A stretch of DNA of 64,000 bases from Actinobacteria bacterium OK074 (GTDB taxonomy: Bacteria > Actinomycetota > Actinomycetes > Streptomycetales > Streptomycetaceae), in assembly GCA_001298575.1 (NCBI GenBank), contig LJCV01000256.1, forward strand, positions 1 through 64,000. Direction: 5' to 3'. Under the pieces are notes generated by a model. It was not told the origin of the DNA. It saw only the letters and a program-made list of their open reading frames with translations, and made no database searches. Shown piece after piece: positions 17,290 through 25,398 of the stretch; within the stretch, counting starts at the first letter, position 1, and each line of letters begins with the position of its first letter. The position numbers and the translations under genes are program-made.

Positions 17290-17327
17290 GAAAGCGAAAG
17301 GGCCCACCGACTCCGTCGGCGGGCCCT
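17290..17327 (-). terminator. Rho-independent terminator of the DUF1330 gene
   Basis: Thirteen-base arms with one mismatch (17299-17311 and 17315-17327) around a three-base loop. On the reverse strand they are followed by TTTCGCTTT. Confidence 0.75.
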
Positions 17328-17342
17328 CGCGAAAGACCGAGG

Positions 17343-17714
17343 CTAGGGCTTGAGCACCGCCAGTACATCGTCGAGCGAAACGTCGGTGGGGTCACTCATA
17401 TCGGAACCGTCGAAAGTCTGCCAGATATAGGACGCCGTCCCGCTCTCCCGCAACGGATGCAAGTCGGCCAGGTCCGGATCGTCCCGGAAGCTGTTGAACG
17501 CCTCTTCGGACTCCCATTCGACGAGAAACAGAACCTGCCGCGGCGCGAGGTCACCGGCTACGTTGTCCCGGAAACGACCAAACGCCACCATTCGACCGCC
17601 ATACCGCGGAGCCGCTTCGGGCAGGCGGCTGAAATACGCAAGGTATTTCTCCAGGTCGACCACGTCGAACATGTTCAGGGCGTAGAACTTCTTCTTCCGC
17701 GGATTCGCGCTCAT
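17343..17714 (-). CDS. DUF1330-like protein
   Basis: The product is 123 residues, starting at ATG 17714 after GGGAGAGGG. It reads FYALNMFDVVDLEKYLAYFSRLPE and later RQVLFLVEWESEEAFNSFRDDPD, the layout of small ferredoxin-like (dimeric alpha-beta barrel) proteins such as DUF1330. These often bind or isomerise small aromatic or polyketide compounds; no specific role can be claimed. It follows the SDR on the same strand and probably shares its operator-controlled promoter. A strong terminator closes the unit. Confidence 0.7.
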   Translation of the reverse strand: MSANPRKKKFYALNMFDVVDLEKYLAYFSRLPEAAPRYGGRMVAFGRFRDNVAGDLAPRQVLFLVEWESEEAFNSFRDDPDLADLHPLRESGTASYIWQTFDGSDMSDPTDVSLDDVLAVLKP

Positions 17715-17802
17715 TGCCAATACCCTCTCCCGGGCCGTTGGGTGCGCCCTTTCGGCCCGCGCGGCGCCGGTTGGCGGTGGGGGCTCGCGCCGGGTGCCGG
17801 GG

Positions 17803-18504
17803 CTACTCGGCGAGCTGGGGGTACAGCCCCGCCAGGTCACCGGCGAGACCCGCCTTGACCTGGCGCGTGATGTCGTCGGCGAGCACCTCGTACGCGCCCG
17901 TCTCGACCCCGTCGAGGGCGAGGGCGGCGACGGCGCGCGGGTCGGACTTGGGGGCGTCGACGCCGACCGTGAGGTCGGTGTCCACGTAACCCACGTGCAG
18001 TCCGGTGACGGCGATGCCGCGCGGCTGAAGTTCCAGGCGCAGGGAGTTGGTCTGCGACCACAGGGCGGCCTTGGAGGCGCTGTAGGAGCCCCCGAGCGCG
18101 AGCCAGGAGAGCACGGAGTGGACGTTGAGGAGGTGGCCGCCGCCGTTGCGCTCGATGACCGGCACGAAGGCGCGGGCGAGCAGCAGCGGGCCGTAGAAGT
18201 TGGTCTCGAACTCCCGGCGTACGTCGTCGACCGGGGAGTCGAGGAAGGACGCGCCGACCGAGGCACCCGCGTTGTTGATCAGCACGGTCACGTCCTGCGC
18301 CTGTGCGACGGCCGCCGCCACGGAAGCGGGGTCGGTGACCTCCAGCGCCACCGGGACCGCGTCGGGATGCGTCACCGTGCGCGGGTCACGGGCCGTGGCG
18401 TAGACCTTGCCGGCGCCACGCGCGTACAGCTCCTCCACCAGCGCCTTGCCGATGCCGCGGCTGCCGCCGGTGACGAAGACGTTCGTGCCCTTCAAAACAG
18501 TCAT
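17803..18504 (-). CDS. Short-chain dehydrogenase (TetR-regulon member)
   Basis: The product is 233 residues. The cofactor motif TGGSRGIG is at residues 13-20, NNAG near 78, and the catalytic YSASK near 140, so it is a classical NAD(P)-dependent SDR, of short length. ATG 18504 follows GGGAGAG. Two operator copies (18524-18563) sit directly upstream. With the hydrolase, exporter and DUF1330 protein it would form a detoxification or compound-modification set. Its leader and first codons (MTVL) are copied in front of the alpha/beta hydrolase. Confidence 0.88.
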   Translation of the reverse strand: MTVLKGTNVFVTGGSRGIGKALVEELYARGAGKVYATARDPRTVTHPDAVPVALEVTDPASVAAAVAQAQDVTVLINNAGASVGASFLDSPVDDVRREFETNFYGPLLLARAFVPVIERNGGGHLLNVHSVLSWLALGGSYSASKAALWSQTNSLRLELQPRGIAVTGLHVGYVDTDLTVGVDAPKSDPRAVAALALDGVETGAYEVLADDITRQVKAGLAGDLAGLYPQLAE

Positions 18505-18523
18505 GACTCTCCCCGGGGAATGA

Positions 18524-18563
18524 TAAACCGATCAGTTTCCAGAAGAGTAAACCGATCGGTTTT
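18524..18563. promoter_or_regulatory. TetR operator pair 4
   Basis: Dyads at 18524-18539 (AAACCGATCAGTTT) and 18548-18563 (AAACCGATCGGTTT), centres 24 bases apart, upstream of the SDR. Confidence 0.8.
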
Positions 18564-18704
18564 CCGGCGCAAGTCCAAGCGTCGGCCGATCCCCGCCGCG
18601 TCGACAGGTGCGCTCGGGCCAGGGGCGCCCCCGGAGCACATCCAGGGCCTTGCGCATCTGCCGAAGGCCGGGCTGCGCGGCGGTCGGCGCGCCGGACGCC
18701 GGCG

Positions 18705-18747
18705 CTTCCCAAGCCGAGAGCGCGAGTCCGATCCTCGTCACCCGCCC
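18705..18747 (+). repeat. Attachment-site copy 3 (decayed tRNA-Gly fragment)
   Basis: It aligns with the tRNA segment at 7786-7829, with five differences in the aligned part, all T to C. A hairpin with arms AACCCCC/GGGGGTT (18754-18760, 18774-18780) follows, matching the tRNA terminator. It marks the right end of the second element. Confidence 0.75.
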
Positions 18748-18949
18748 ACGACAAACCCCCAGGCCAACGACCCGGGGGTTCTTCCTTGGCCCAACCGGTC
18801 GGCGGAGGCCCGCCGCAACCGCACCGCAGGGGCGCTGTCGGCCGCCGGTGGGAGCTACGCGTGGTGTGCGCACGGAGGACCCGCCGAAAGCCGCACGTAC
18901 CCCATGGGCTACCGTGCCATGTCCATGTCGCGTACCTATGGGGGATTTG

Positions 18950-20485
18950 ATGCGGCGAACCACGGCGGTCGCGAGTGCCGTCGCCATACTTGTGCCGGTT
19001 TTTCTGGGCGGTGCTTCCACGGCTTCGGCCGCGGGCAAGGGGGCGCTTACCGTCAGGACGTTGGACCGGAGTGGCAAGCCGGTCTATGCCCAGGTGGCGG
19101 TCTACAACACGAAGACGGACGACTTCCGTTACATCGAGGGCAACAAGAAGACGTCGCTGCCCAACGGGAGTTACGAGCTCGCCACGTCCTTCGTCGGCGG
19201 CAACAGTGAGGACGGCGTCGTCGGCGGCCACAGTGTGAAGGTCTCCGGGGCGACGACGACCACGTTCGACGCCCGGAAGGGCCGTGCGGTCAAGGTCTCG
19301 CTCAGTCCCAGCCCGGGCAGCGGATACGACCACGGGGTCGGCGCGGCCGTCTGCACCACCGACAACAGCCCTGCCACCATGAGCATGTCGGCCGCGGCGG
19401 GCCATCTCTACGCCATCCCGAACAGCAGCAAGGCGTACGAGCTGTCCTACGGGACCACGTACGAACCGCCGTCGACGACCGGCGGGGACTTCTGGCTGGC
19501 CTCCGCCACGCACCGCAGCGGCGTGCCGTCCGGGGTGTCCGCGAAACTCAGGAGGTCCGGGCTGACCACCCTCAAGGTGTCCGCGCGTTCCGGTCCCGAC
19601 AGCGGGCAGGCGCAGTTCTCCTTCAACGGCGAGCCGGCGGGCGGCTCCGACTGCTCGTCGGCCATGGACATCCTCGACGTCCAGCGCGACCTGCCCAACT
19701 CCTTCGGCGTCCACGTCCCGGCCGGCCAGTGGTCGGTGAGCCAGCAGGGCCACGACTTCGTCTACGACGGCGTCCACACGTACGCGGCCGGCAAGACCGC
19801 CTCGCTGGCCCTCGGCCGCGCGGTCTGGGGACCCGGCGGGCAGCTGCCGTACACCTGGTACCACCGGCTGTACTTCGGGAACGACAACCCGTTCGCCGAC
19901 CCCACGTTCACGGCGGGCGGGATCCTGGCCTCCGGCACCCTGAAGCTGACCCACGCGGGCAAGACGCTCTACTCGCACAAGTACAGCCCCTCGCAGGAGG
20001 TCGACGCGCAGCCCAGGATCCCGGGGTCGGGCTGGTACACGGTCACCGAGACCGGTCACCGCGGCCAGTTGCCGGCCGGCTCGCTGTCGACCTCCTCCAG
20101 CCTCTCCCTGCACTTCTACGCCGACGCCGGCAAGAACCAGCAGATCCGTGACTACATCGCCCGGTTCCGGCCCGAGGCGCTGAGCTCCAGGAACCGGGCG
20201 GTGGCCGGGTCGACCACGACCGTCGACCTGGGTATGCAACGCCTCGGCACGGACGACAGCACGATCGGCCGGCTGTCGGACGGCGTGAAGTCCGTACGCG
20301 CCTGGTACACCACCGACAACGGCGCCCACTGGCACGCGACCACCGCGAAGCTGTCCGGCGGCAAGTGGACCACCGCCGTCCACAACCCGGCCTCCGGCGG
20401 CCGTGTCGGCCTGCGCTCGACGGTCACCGACACCCACGGCGACAGCTCGACGACCACGGTGTACAACGCGTACGCCGTGAGCTGA
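18950..20485 (+). CDS. Large secreted protein of unknown function
   Basis: The product is 511 residues. The ATG at 18950 has GGGGGA about seven bases upstream; an in-frame ATG at 18938 is less well placed. Residues 1-28 are a signal peptide ending ASAAG. The start of the mature protein (GALTVRTLDRSGKPVYAQVAVYN) looks like a carboxypeptidase-regulatory/beta-sandwich domain, and the end (VKSVRAWYTTDNGAHWHATT...) resembles C-terminal sandwich regions of secreted streptomycete subtilases, but no protease domain is present. It is the first gene right of the integrated elements. Confidence 0.7.
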   Translation: MRRTTAVASAVAILVPVFLGGASTASAAGKGALTVRTLDRSGKPVYAQVAVYNTKTDDFRYIEGNKKTSLPNGSYELATSFVGGNSEDGVVGGHSVKVSGATTTTFDARKGRAVKVSLSPSPGSGYDHGVGAAVCTTDNSPATMSMSAAAGHLYAIPNSSKAYELSYGTTYEPPSTTGGDFWLASATHRSGVPSGVSAKLRRSGLTTLKVSARSGPDSGQAQFSFNGEPAGGSDCSSAMDILDVQRDLPNSFGVHVPAGQWSVSQQGHDFVYDGVHTYAAGKTASLALGRAVWGPGGQLPYTWYHRLYFGNDNPFADPTFTAGGILASGTLKLTHAGKTLYSHKYSPSQEVDAQPRIPGSGWYTVTETGHRGQLPAGSLSTSSSLSLHFYADAGKNQQIRDYIARFRPEALSSRNRAVAGSTTTVDLGMQRLGTDDSTIGRLSDGVKSVRAWYTTDNGAHWHATTAKLSGGKWTTAVHNPASGGRVGLRSTVTDTHGDSSTTTVYNAYAVS

Positions 20486-20526
20486 GGGCCTTGCAGGGGC
20501 GGCACAACCAGCAGGGACGCCGACCC

Positions 20527-22617
20527 TCAGACGGGCCGGACCATGACCGTGCACAGCCGTTTGGTGGCTCGGGTCAGGGCCACGTACAGGTCCCGGTCGC
20601 CGCCGGGACGGGCCGTGACGATCTCCTCCGGGTCGACGACGAGCACCCCGTCGAACTCCAGGCCGCGGGCTTCGGAGGCGGGCACCACGCGTGCGTGCCG
20701 TTCGATCCCCGCGGCTGTCAGTTCGTCCCGTCTCGTGTCCGCGCAGATCACCCCGAGGAGTTCGCCGGCGTGCGCGGCGCGCTGGTCCCGGAGGTGCTCG
20801 ACGACGGTGGCGACGACCGCGTCCGCCGTGGTGATCTCCGTGCGAGGAGCCTCGCCGCGGCGCAGTGAGCGGGCCGGTGTCTGGTCCGGGGCGATCCGGG
20901 CGAGGAGGTCCCTGGTGCTCTCCAGGATCTCCTGGGTGGTGCGGTAACTGACGGTCAGCGTATGGAGGTTGAAGCGCGGGCCGACATGCGGGGTCAGCGC
21001 CTCCTTCCAGTCGGCGGCCGTCGCCACCGGGCCCGCCTGGGCGAAGTCGCCGACCAGCGTCATCGCCCGCGCCGGGCAGCGGCGTACGATCATCCGCCAC
21101 TGCATGGCGGTCAGTTCCTGTGCCTCGTCGACGACGACATGGCCGTAGGTCCGTCCGGGCGGGCCCTCGACCAGGGCCGTCGCCTCGTCCAGCAGGGCCA
21201 CGTCGGCGTCGGTCCACGGGGCGTCCGGCGCGCGGAGCAGCAACGACCGCTCGCCGTCGGCCAGTTGGGGCAGGTGCCGGGCGAGGGCGGCCGGGTCGGT
21301 GAGGAGGGAGCGCAGGAGATCCTCGGGTGTCAGCCGCGGCCACAGCCGCTCCACGGCGCGGTCGATGTGGGCGTCTTCGAGGAGGCCGGCCCGGACGGCG
21401 TCCGCGTCGAACTCGTCGGCCGGTCCCGAGGCGCCGGCCGTGTCGTCCTGGCCGAGGCGGCGCAGGTCGGCCGCCGCCGCGCGGTCGAGGTTGAGGTTCG
21501 TCATCTCGGCCACGTCGGCGTCGATCTGCTCCAGGATGTCGTGGGTGCTGCGGACCAGCGCATCGACGACGCCGTCGACCAGGAGTTCCTTGAAGAGCCG
21601 GCGCGCGCGGTTGTGTCCCGGCCCGGCCGCCGCCGCGGTGTCGCGCGCCGCGACGACCACCTCTTCGTCGAGGTCGACCCACTCCTGTCCGACCCGGACG
21701 CCGAAACGGCCGTCCGGCGCCTGCCGGAGCCGCAGCAGGCCCGCCAGCGCCTCCGCCATCGCCAAGTCGCCCTTGAGGCGCGCCGCTTCGAAGGGCTCCG
21801 CGGTGTCCGGGAACACTCCGGCCAGTTCCTGGCAGGTCGCCAGGACGACGTCGTTCTCGCCGAGCGAGGGCAGGACCTGGGAGATGTAGTCGATGAACCG
21901 CGTGTTCGGGCCGACCACCAGGACGCCCTGCTCGGCGGCGCGCGGGAAGGCGTACAGGACGTAGGCCGCCCGGTGCAGGGCGACCACCGTCTTGCCGGTG
22001 CCGGGGCCGCCCTGGACCACCGTCACCCCGCGGTGCGCGGAGCGGACGATCTCGTCCTGCTCGGCCTGGAGGGTGGCGACAGCCGCCAGCATCCGGCCCG
22101 TGCGGCGCGCCGACAGCGCCTCGGTCAGCGGGCCGTCGCCCACGACGTCCTCGGCGGTCGGGGCGGAACCGTCCAGCAGTTCGTCGCTCACGCCGACCAC
22201 CGTGCGCTGTTCGAGGCGGAGGTGGCGACGGCGGCGCAGGTCCATCGGGTGGACCGGCGTGGCCTCGTAGAAGGGACGCGCGGCGTTCGCGCGCCAGTCC
22301 ACCAGCAGCGGCAGGTCGTCGTCCTCGCGCTGGAGCCCGATCCGTCCCACGCACAGGGAGGTGCCGTCCGTCCGGTCGACGCGGCCGAAGACCAGCCCGC
22401 TCTCGGCCCCCGTCAGCCGGCCGATCTCCTTGGCCAGCCGCTCGGCGACGACCTCGCGCTCGTACGCCTCGGCGGCGCCGTCGGCCGGGGCCCTGAGCAC
22501 CTGCGCCCGTTGTGTCCGTGCCACGGCGATCCGGTCGGCGAGCAGTTCGTACAGCGTGGAGACGTGGGTTCGTTCCCGCTCGACCTCGCGCACGGCGGGG
22601 TCGTTCACTTGCGACAC
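20527..22617 (-). CDS. helR: HelD/HelR-type RNA polymerase recycling ATPase
   Basis: The product is 696 residues. The GTG at 22617 follows AAGAGGAG; the frame extends further upstream but without a ribosome site. Residues 1-70 form a coiled-coil arm (EVERERTHVSTLYELLADRIAVARTQRAQVL). Helicase motifs follow: Walker A GGPGTGKTVV near residue 205, the DEAQ box VVDEAQELTAMQWR near 495, and ALTRATKRL near the end. Size and layout match HelR, which displaces rifamycin-bound or stalled RNA polymerase and gives rifampicin tolerance in Streptomyces. A 20-base palindrome lies 52 bases upstream of the start. Confidence 0.8.
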   Translation of the reverse strand: MSQVNDPAVREVERERTHVSTLYELLADRIAVARTQRAQVLRAPADGAAEAYEREVVAERLAKEIGRLTGAESGLVFGRVDRTDGTSLCVGRIGLQREDDDLPLLVDWRANAARPFYEATPVHPMDLRRRRHLRLEQRTVVGVSDELLDGSAPTAEDVVGDGPLTEALSARRTGRMLAAVATLQAEQDEIVRSAHRGVTVVQGGPGTGKTVVALHRAAYVLYAFPRAAEQGVLVVGPNTRFIDYISQVLPSLGENDVVLATCQELAGVFPDTAEPFEAARLKGDLAMAEALAGLLRLRQAPDGRFGVRVGQEWVDLDEEVVVAARDTAAAAGPGHNRARRLFKELLVDGVVDALVRSTHDILEQIDADVAEMTNLNLDRAAAADLRRLGQDDTAGASGPADEFDADAVRAGLLEDAHIDRAVERLWPRLTPEDLLRSLLTDPAALARHLPQLADGERSLLLRAPDAPWTDADVALLDEATALVEGPPGRTYGHVVVDEAQELTAMQWRMIVRRCPARAMTLVGDFAQAGPVATAADWKEALTPHVGPRFNLHTLTVSYRTTQEILESTRDLLARIAPDQTPARSLRRGEAPRTEITTADAVVATVVEHLRDQRAAHAGELLGVICADTRRDELTAAGIERHARVVPASEARGLEFDGVLVVDPEEIVTARPGGDRDLYVALTRATKRLCTVMVRPV

Positions 22618-22668
22618 CAGGATGCTCCTCTTGAAGAGAACCACCACTATGCGGCCGGGAAATCGAAA

Positions 22669-22688
22669 AAGTAAGTCTTGACTTACTT
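22669..22688. promoter_or_regulatory. 20-base palindrome upstream of helR
   Basis: AAGTAAGTCTTGACTTACTT has nine-base perfect arms around a TT centre, typical of a MarR- or TetR-type operator. I see no matching regulator gene beside it, and it does not look like the rifamycin-associated element known from other rifampicin-inducible genes. Confidence 0.55.
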
Positions 22689-22768
22689 GGGTTGATCGTC
22701 GCCCATTGGGCGGAAAACGGTCGTCGGGCGGGCGGTGACCGCGAGCCGGTCGCCAGGGTCGGGTGTCG

Positions 22769-23527
22769 CTAGACGGAGAGTCCGAAGCCGCCCGTCACGC
22801 GCAGTGTCTCCCCGGTGAGGAAGGACGCCTTCGTCGAGGCGAGGTAGAGCAGCGCCTCGACGACGTCCGGTTCCGCGCCCTCGCGCCGGACAATCTGCCG
22901 GCTCAGGGCACGCTCCACCTCGGTGTGCGGCAGTTCGGCCCGGATCGTGTCGGTGAGGATGAGTCCGGGTGCGATGGCGTTCACCCGGATGCCGTCGTCG
23001 GCGAACTCGCGCGCGAACGACATGGTCAGCCCGCGGACGGCGAGCTTGGACACGGCGTAGGCGTTCCGGTTCGCGTAGGCCGCGGACGACGAGATGTTGA
23101 CGATGGTGGCACCGGGCCGTCCGCTCATGGCCGTCCGCGCCGCGAGCGAACAGATGACCACGCCCATGACGTTGACCTCGAACAGCCTCCGGATCTTCGT
23201 GAGTCCGAGCTGGGTGTACGGCTGGTAGTAGGCCGCCGCGTGCAGACCCGCGTTGTTGACCAGGATGTCGATGCCACCGTGCCGTTCGGCGGTCTGGTCC
23301 ATCATCGCCGCGACGCCGTCCTCGTCGGTCACGTCGCAGGCGGTTCCGGTCGCGCTGCCGCCCCGCGCGGTCAGCTCCGCGGCGGCGGCGGTCGCGGCGG
23401 CGCCGTCGACGTCGGCGAGGACCACGTGGGCGCCCCGCGCCGCCAGCGCGGTGCCGAACGCGCTGCCCAGCCCGCGGCCGCCCCCGGTGATCACCGCCAC
23501 CTTGCCCTGATACTCGTCGTCGGACAT
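22769..23527 (-). CDS. Short-chain dehydrogenase/reductase
   Basis: The product is 252 residues. TGGGRGLGSAFG is at residues 14-25, NNAG near 94, the active serine in ISSSAAYANRN and the catalytic YAVSK near 162; the C-terminus GETLRVTGG is typical of the FabG-like classical SDR group. ATG 23527 follows AGGAG. It lies 89 bases downstream of the DUF35 gene on the same strand and probably acts on the same pathway, oxidising or reducing a CoA- or lipid-linked hydroxyl. Confidence 0.88.
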   Translation of the reverse strand: MSDDEYQGKVAVITGGGRGLGSAFGTALAARGAHVVLADVDGAAATAAAAELTARGGSATGTACDVTDEDGVAAMMDQTAERHGGIDILVNNAGLHAAAYYQPYTQLGLTKIRRLFEVNVMGVVICSLAARTAMSGRPGATIVNISSSAAYANRNAYAVSKLAVRGLTMSFAREFADDGIRVNAIAPGLILTDTIRAELPHTEVERALSRQIVRREGAEPDVVEALLYLASTKASFLTGETLRVTGGFGLSV

Positions 23528-23616
23528 CCGTCTCTCCTGTCGTCACGGTGCTTCGGGCGCGCCGGGCATCGGGAACCGGCCCGGCGGCCAGGGCGGGCCG
23601 GACGTCACCCCCGTTC

Positions 23617-24063
23617 TCACGCCTCGGGTACGGCGGGCTGTTCGGTGTCGTGTACGCGGCGGTAGGTGACGGCTCGTTCCTCGGCGCCGGTGAACCGGGT
23701 CAGCTCGGCGCGTACGCGTTGGCCGATGGCCACTCCCGGGCCACGCTCGCCGAGCAGGATTCCCGGCAGGCGTGGACCTTCGTCGAACTCCACCAGGGCC
23801 AGGACGTAGGGGACCAGCGCCGCGAACGCCGGCACGCTGCCGTGGTGCATCACGATGAAGCTGTAGATGGTGCCGGCGCCGGTGACCTCGGTGAACGCCG
23901 TCGGCCCGGCGCAGCGGTTGCAGCGTTCGAGCGGTCTGGCCAGCCAGGTGCCGCAGTCGGAGCAGCGGCACAGGGCGATGCGGCCCTCGCGCGTCGCCTC
24001 CCAGAAGCCGGCGCTGTCCGTGTCGATCAGCGGTGCGGGGGGTGCCGGTACCGGCCGGTTCAA
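23617..24063 (-). CDS. DUF35 OB-fold/zinc-ribbon partner of thiolase
   Basis: The product is 148 residues. The TTG at 24063 overlaps the thiolase stop (TTGA), which argues for coupled translation. Residues 25-50 hold a rubredoxin-like zinc ribbon (CRCSDCGTWLARPLERCNRC), followed by an OB fold (GAGTIYSFIVMHHG, PYVLALVEFDEG). Proteins of this family bind acyl-CoA and form complexes with thiolase-fold partners, as in sterol side-chain aldolases such as Ltp2 with its DUF35 partner. The adjacent gene is exactly such a partner. Confidence 0.85.
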   Translation of the reverse strand: MNRPVPAPPAPLIDTDSAGFWEATREGRIALCRCSDCGTWLARPLERCNRCAGPTAFTEVTGAGTIYSFIVMHHGSVPAFAALVPYVLALVEFDEGPRLPGILLGERGPGVAIGQRVRAELTRFTGAEERAVTYRRVHDTEQPAVPEA

Positions 24064-25208
24064 CGTGCCGCCTCGTAGATCAGGGCGCCGCCCGCCGGAC
24101 CGGCCCCGGCGGTGACGAGCGCGTGGCGGGCGGCGGGGACCTGGCGGACGCCGGCGTCGCCGCGCAGTTGGAGGACCGCCTCGTAGTGGTGGTTGAGGCC
24201 GTGCAGGTACCCCTCCGACAGCAGACCTCCGTGCGGGTTGACGACGACGTCGCCGCCGTAGGTGGCCCGGCCCTCGCCGAAGAACGCGCCGACCTCGCCC
24301 TTCGGGCAGAGGCCGAAGTCCTCGACCGTCGCCATCACGGTGCCGGTGAAGCAGTCGTACATACAGGCGACGTCCATGTCCGCGGGACGCAGACCGGTGC
24401 CGGCCCAGAGGCGCCTGGAGGCGTAGGCGGAGTACATCTCGGACAGGTCGGGGAAGTTGGTCCAGGAACCGCCGTGGGTGTGGGCCTCGCCGAAGCCCGC
24501 GATCCGGATCGGGGCGTGGCGCAGGGACCTGGCGCGCTCCAGGGTGGTGACCACGAGGGCGACCGCGCCGTCGGTCTCCAGGCAGCAGTCGTAGAGGCGG
24601 AAGGGTTCGTAGATCCAGCGGGCGGAGAGGTAGGCGTCCATGTCGATCGGCTGACGCTGCATGGCGTGGGGGTTGGCCGAGGCGTGCTTGCGGGTGGTGA
24701 TGGCGATCTGGCCGAAGTCCTCGTCCCGGGTGCCGTAGACGTGCTTGTGGCGCTGGGCGAACATGGCGATCCACATGGGCGGGACGACGAATCCGTTCAG
24801 CGCGGCGAACTGCATCTCGCCCCTCATCGGCAGCGCGGGCCTTTCCCCCCGCCCGTAGCGGTTGCCCGACCGGCCCTGGAGGGAGCGGAAGACGACCGCG
24901 ACCTCGCAGGCACCGGCCTGGACCGCGGCGAACGCCTGGCCGACGACGGTGACCGCGATGTTGCCCCCGCCGTACACGTCCATCGCCAGCCCGAGGTCCA
25001 AGGCGCCGATGGCCCTGGCGACGTCGGCCGCCGGTGCGGAGTCGTTGGTGTGGAAGTCGATGACGCCGTCCACCTCGGCAGGCCGGAGCCCGGCGTCGTG
25101 GAGTGCGGAGCGTGCGGCCTCGGCGGCCATCGCCAGCGGTGTGCGGCCCGAGGACTTGCTGAACGCCGTCCGGCCGATTCCCACGAGGGCTGCCTCACGC
25201 GTGTGCAT
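24060..25208 (-). CDS. Thiolase-fold protein (lipid-transfer/aldolase type)
   Basis: The product is 382 residues. ATG 25208 follows GGAGG. The fold is thiolase-like (ALVGIGRTAFSKSSGRT; EAARSALHDAGL; NPHGGLLSEGY), but the C-terminal GHP motif of true thiolases is replaced by EGYLHG. This points to the lipid-transfer/sterol aldolase group (Ltp2, ChsH-like) rather than a condensing or cleaving thiolase. With the DUF35 protein it would make a two-protein complex acting on a CoA-linked side chain. Steroid, fatty-acid or secondary-metabolite substrates are all possible. Confidence 0.82.
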   Translation of the reverse strand: MHTREAALVGIGRTAFSKSSGRTPLAMAAEAARSALHDAGLRPAEVDGVIDFHTNDSAPAADVARAIGALDLGLAMDVYGGGNIAVTVVGQAFAAVQAGACEVAVVFRSLQGRSGNRYGRGERPALPMRGEMQFAALNGFVVPPMWIAMFAQRHKHVYGTRDEDFGQIAITTRKHASANPHAMQRQPIDMDAYLSARWIYEPFRLYDCCLETDGAVALVVTTLERARSLRHAPIRIAGFGEAHTHGGSWTNFPDLSEMYSAYASRRLWAGTGLRPADMDVACMYDCFTGTVMATVEDFGLCPKGEVGAFFGEGRATYGGDVVVNPHGGLLSEGYLHGLNHHYEAVLQLRGDAGVRQVPAARHALVTAGAGPAGGALIYEAAR

Positions 25209-25398
25209 CCGACCTCCGTGCCCGTATCGGGGGCTCACCAGCACATCCGAATAGATGACACTTTTCTATCGCTGCCCGGCTCTGTTGGCTAGCCTCTGGA
25301 GGCGGTGACGACGGTGCCGCGCACGTTCGGCGGCCGGCTCGCGGCGGGACTGGCCCGTCGCGGCGGAAGCAGTCGTCGACCTTCCGGAGGGCGACCCT
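25209..25398. promoter_or_regulatory. Divergent promoter region
   Basis: The 190 bases between the thiolase operon and the SRPBCC gene must carry both promoters. An AT-richer stretch at 25245-25275 is the likely site of at least one. I cannot assign a particular operator. Confidence 0.35.

Larger units (their letters stand above)
18505..18949. other. Intergenic region with operators and third att copy
   Basis: The 445 bases hold operator pair 4 (18524-18563), the third tRNA-Gly fragment (18705-18747) with a hairpin, and the promoter region of the next gene. No gene is visible. Confidence 0.6.

Noticed and set aside
17343..18266. 307-codon minus-strand frame joining the DUF1330 gene to upstream sequence
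   Set aside because: Its first two thirds are an Arg/Ser/Thr-rich shadow of the SDR; the conserved-looking part begins at ATG 17714 with its own ribosome site.
18705..18747. Third tRNA-Gly gene
   Set aside because: Only a decayed 3' fragment remains, with no 5' half.
18386..22354. 1,322-codon open frame on the minus strand
   Set aside because: It runs through the SDR start, an att copy, a plus-strand secreted gene and HelR in another frame. It has high-GC shadow composition with no coherent domains.
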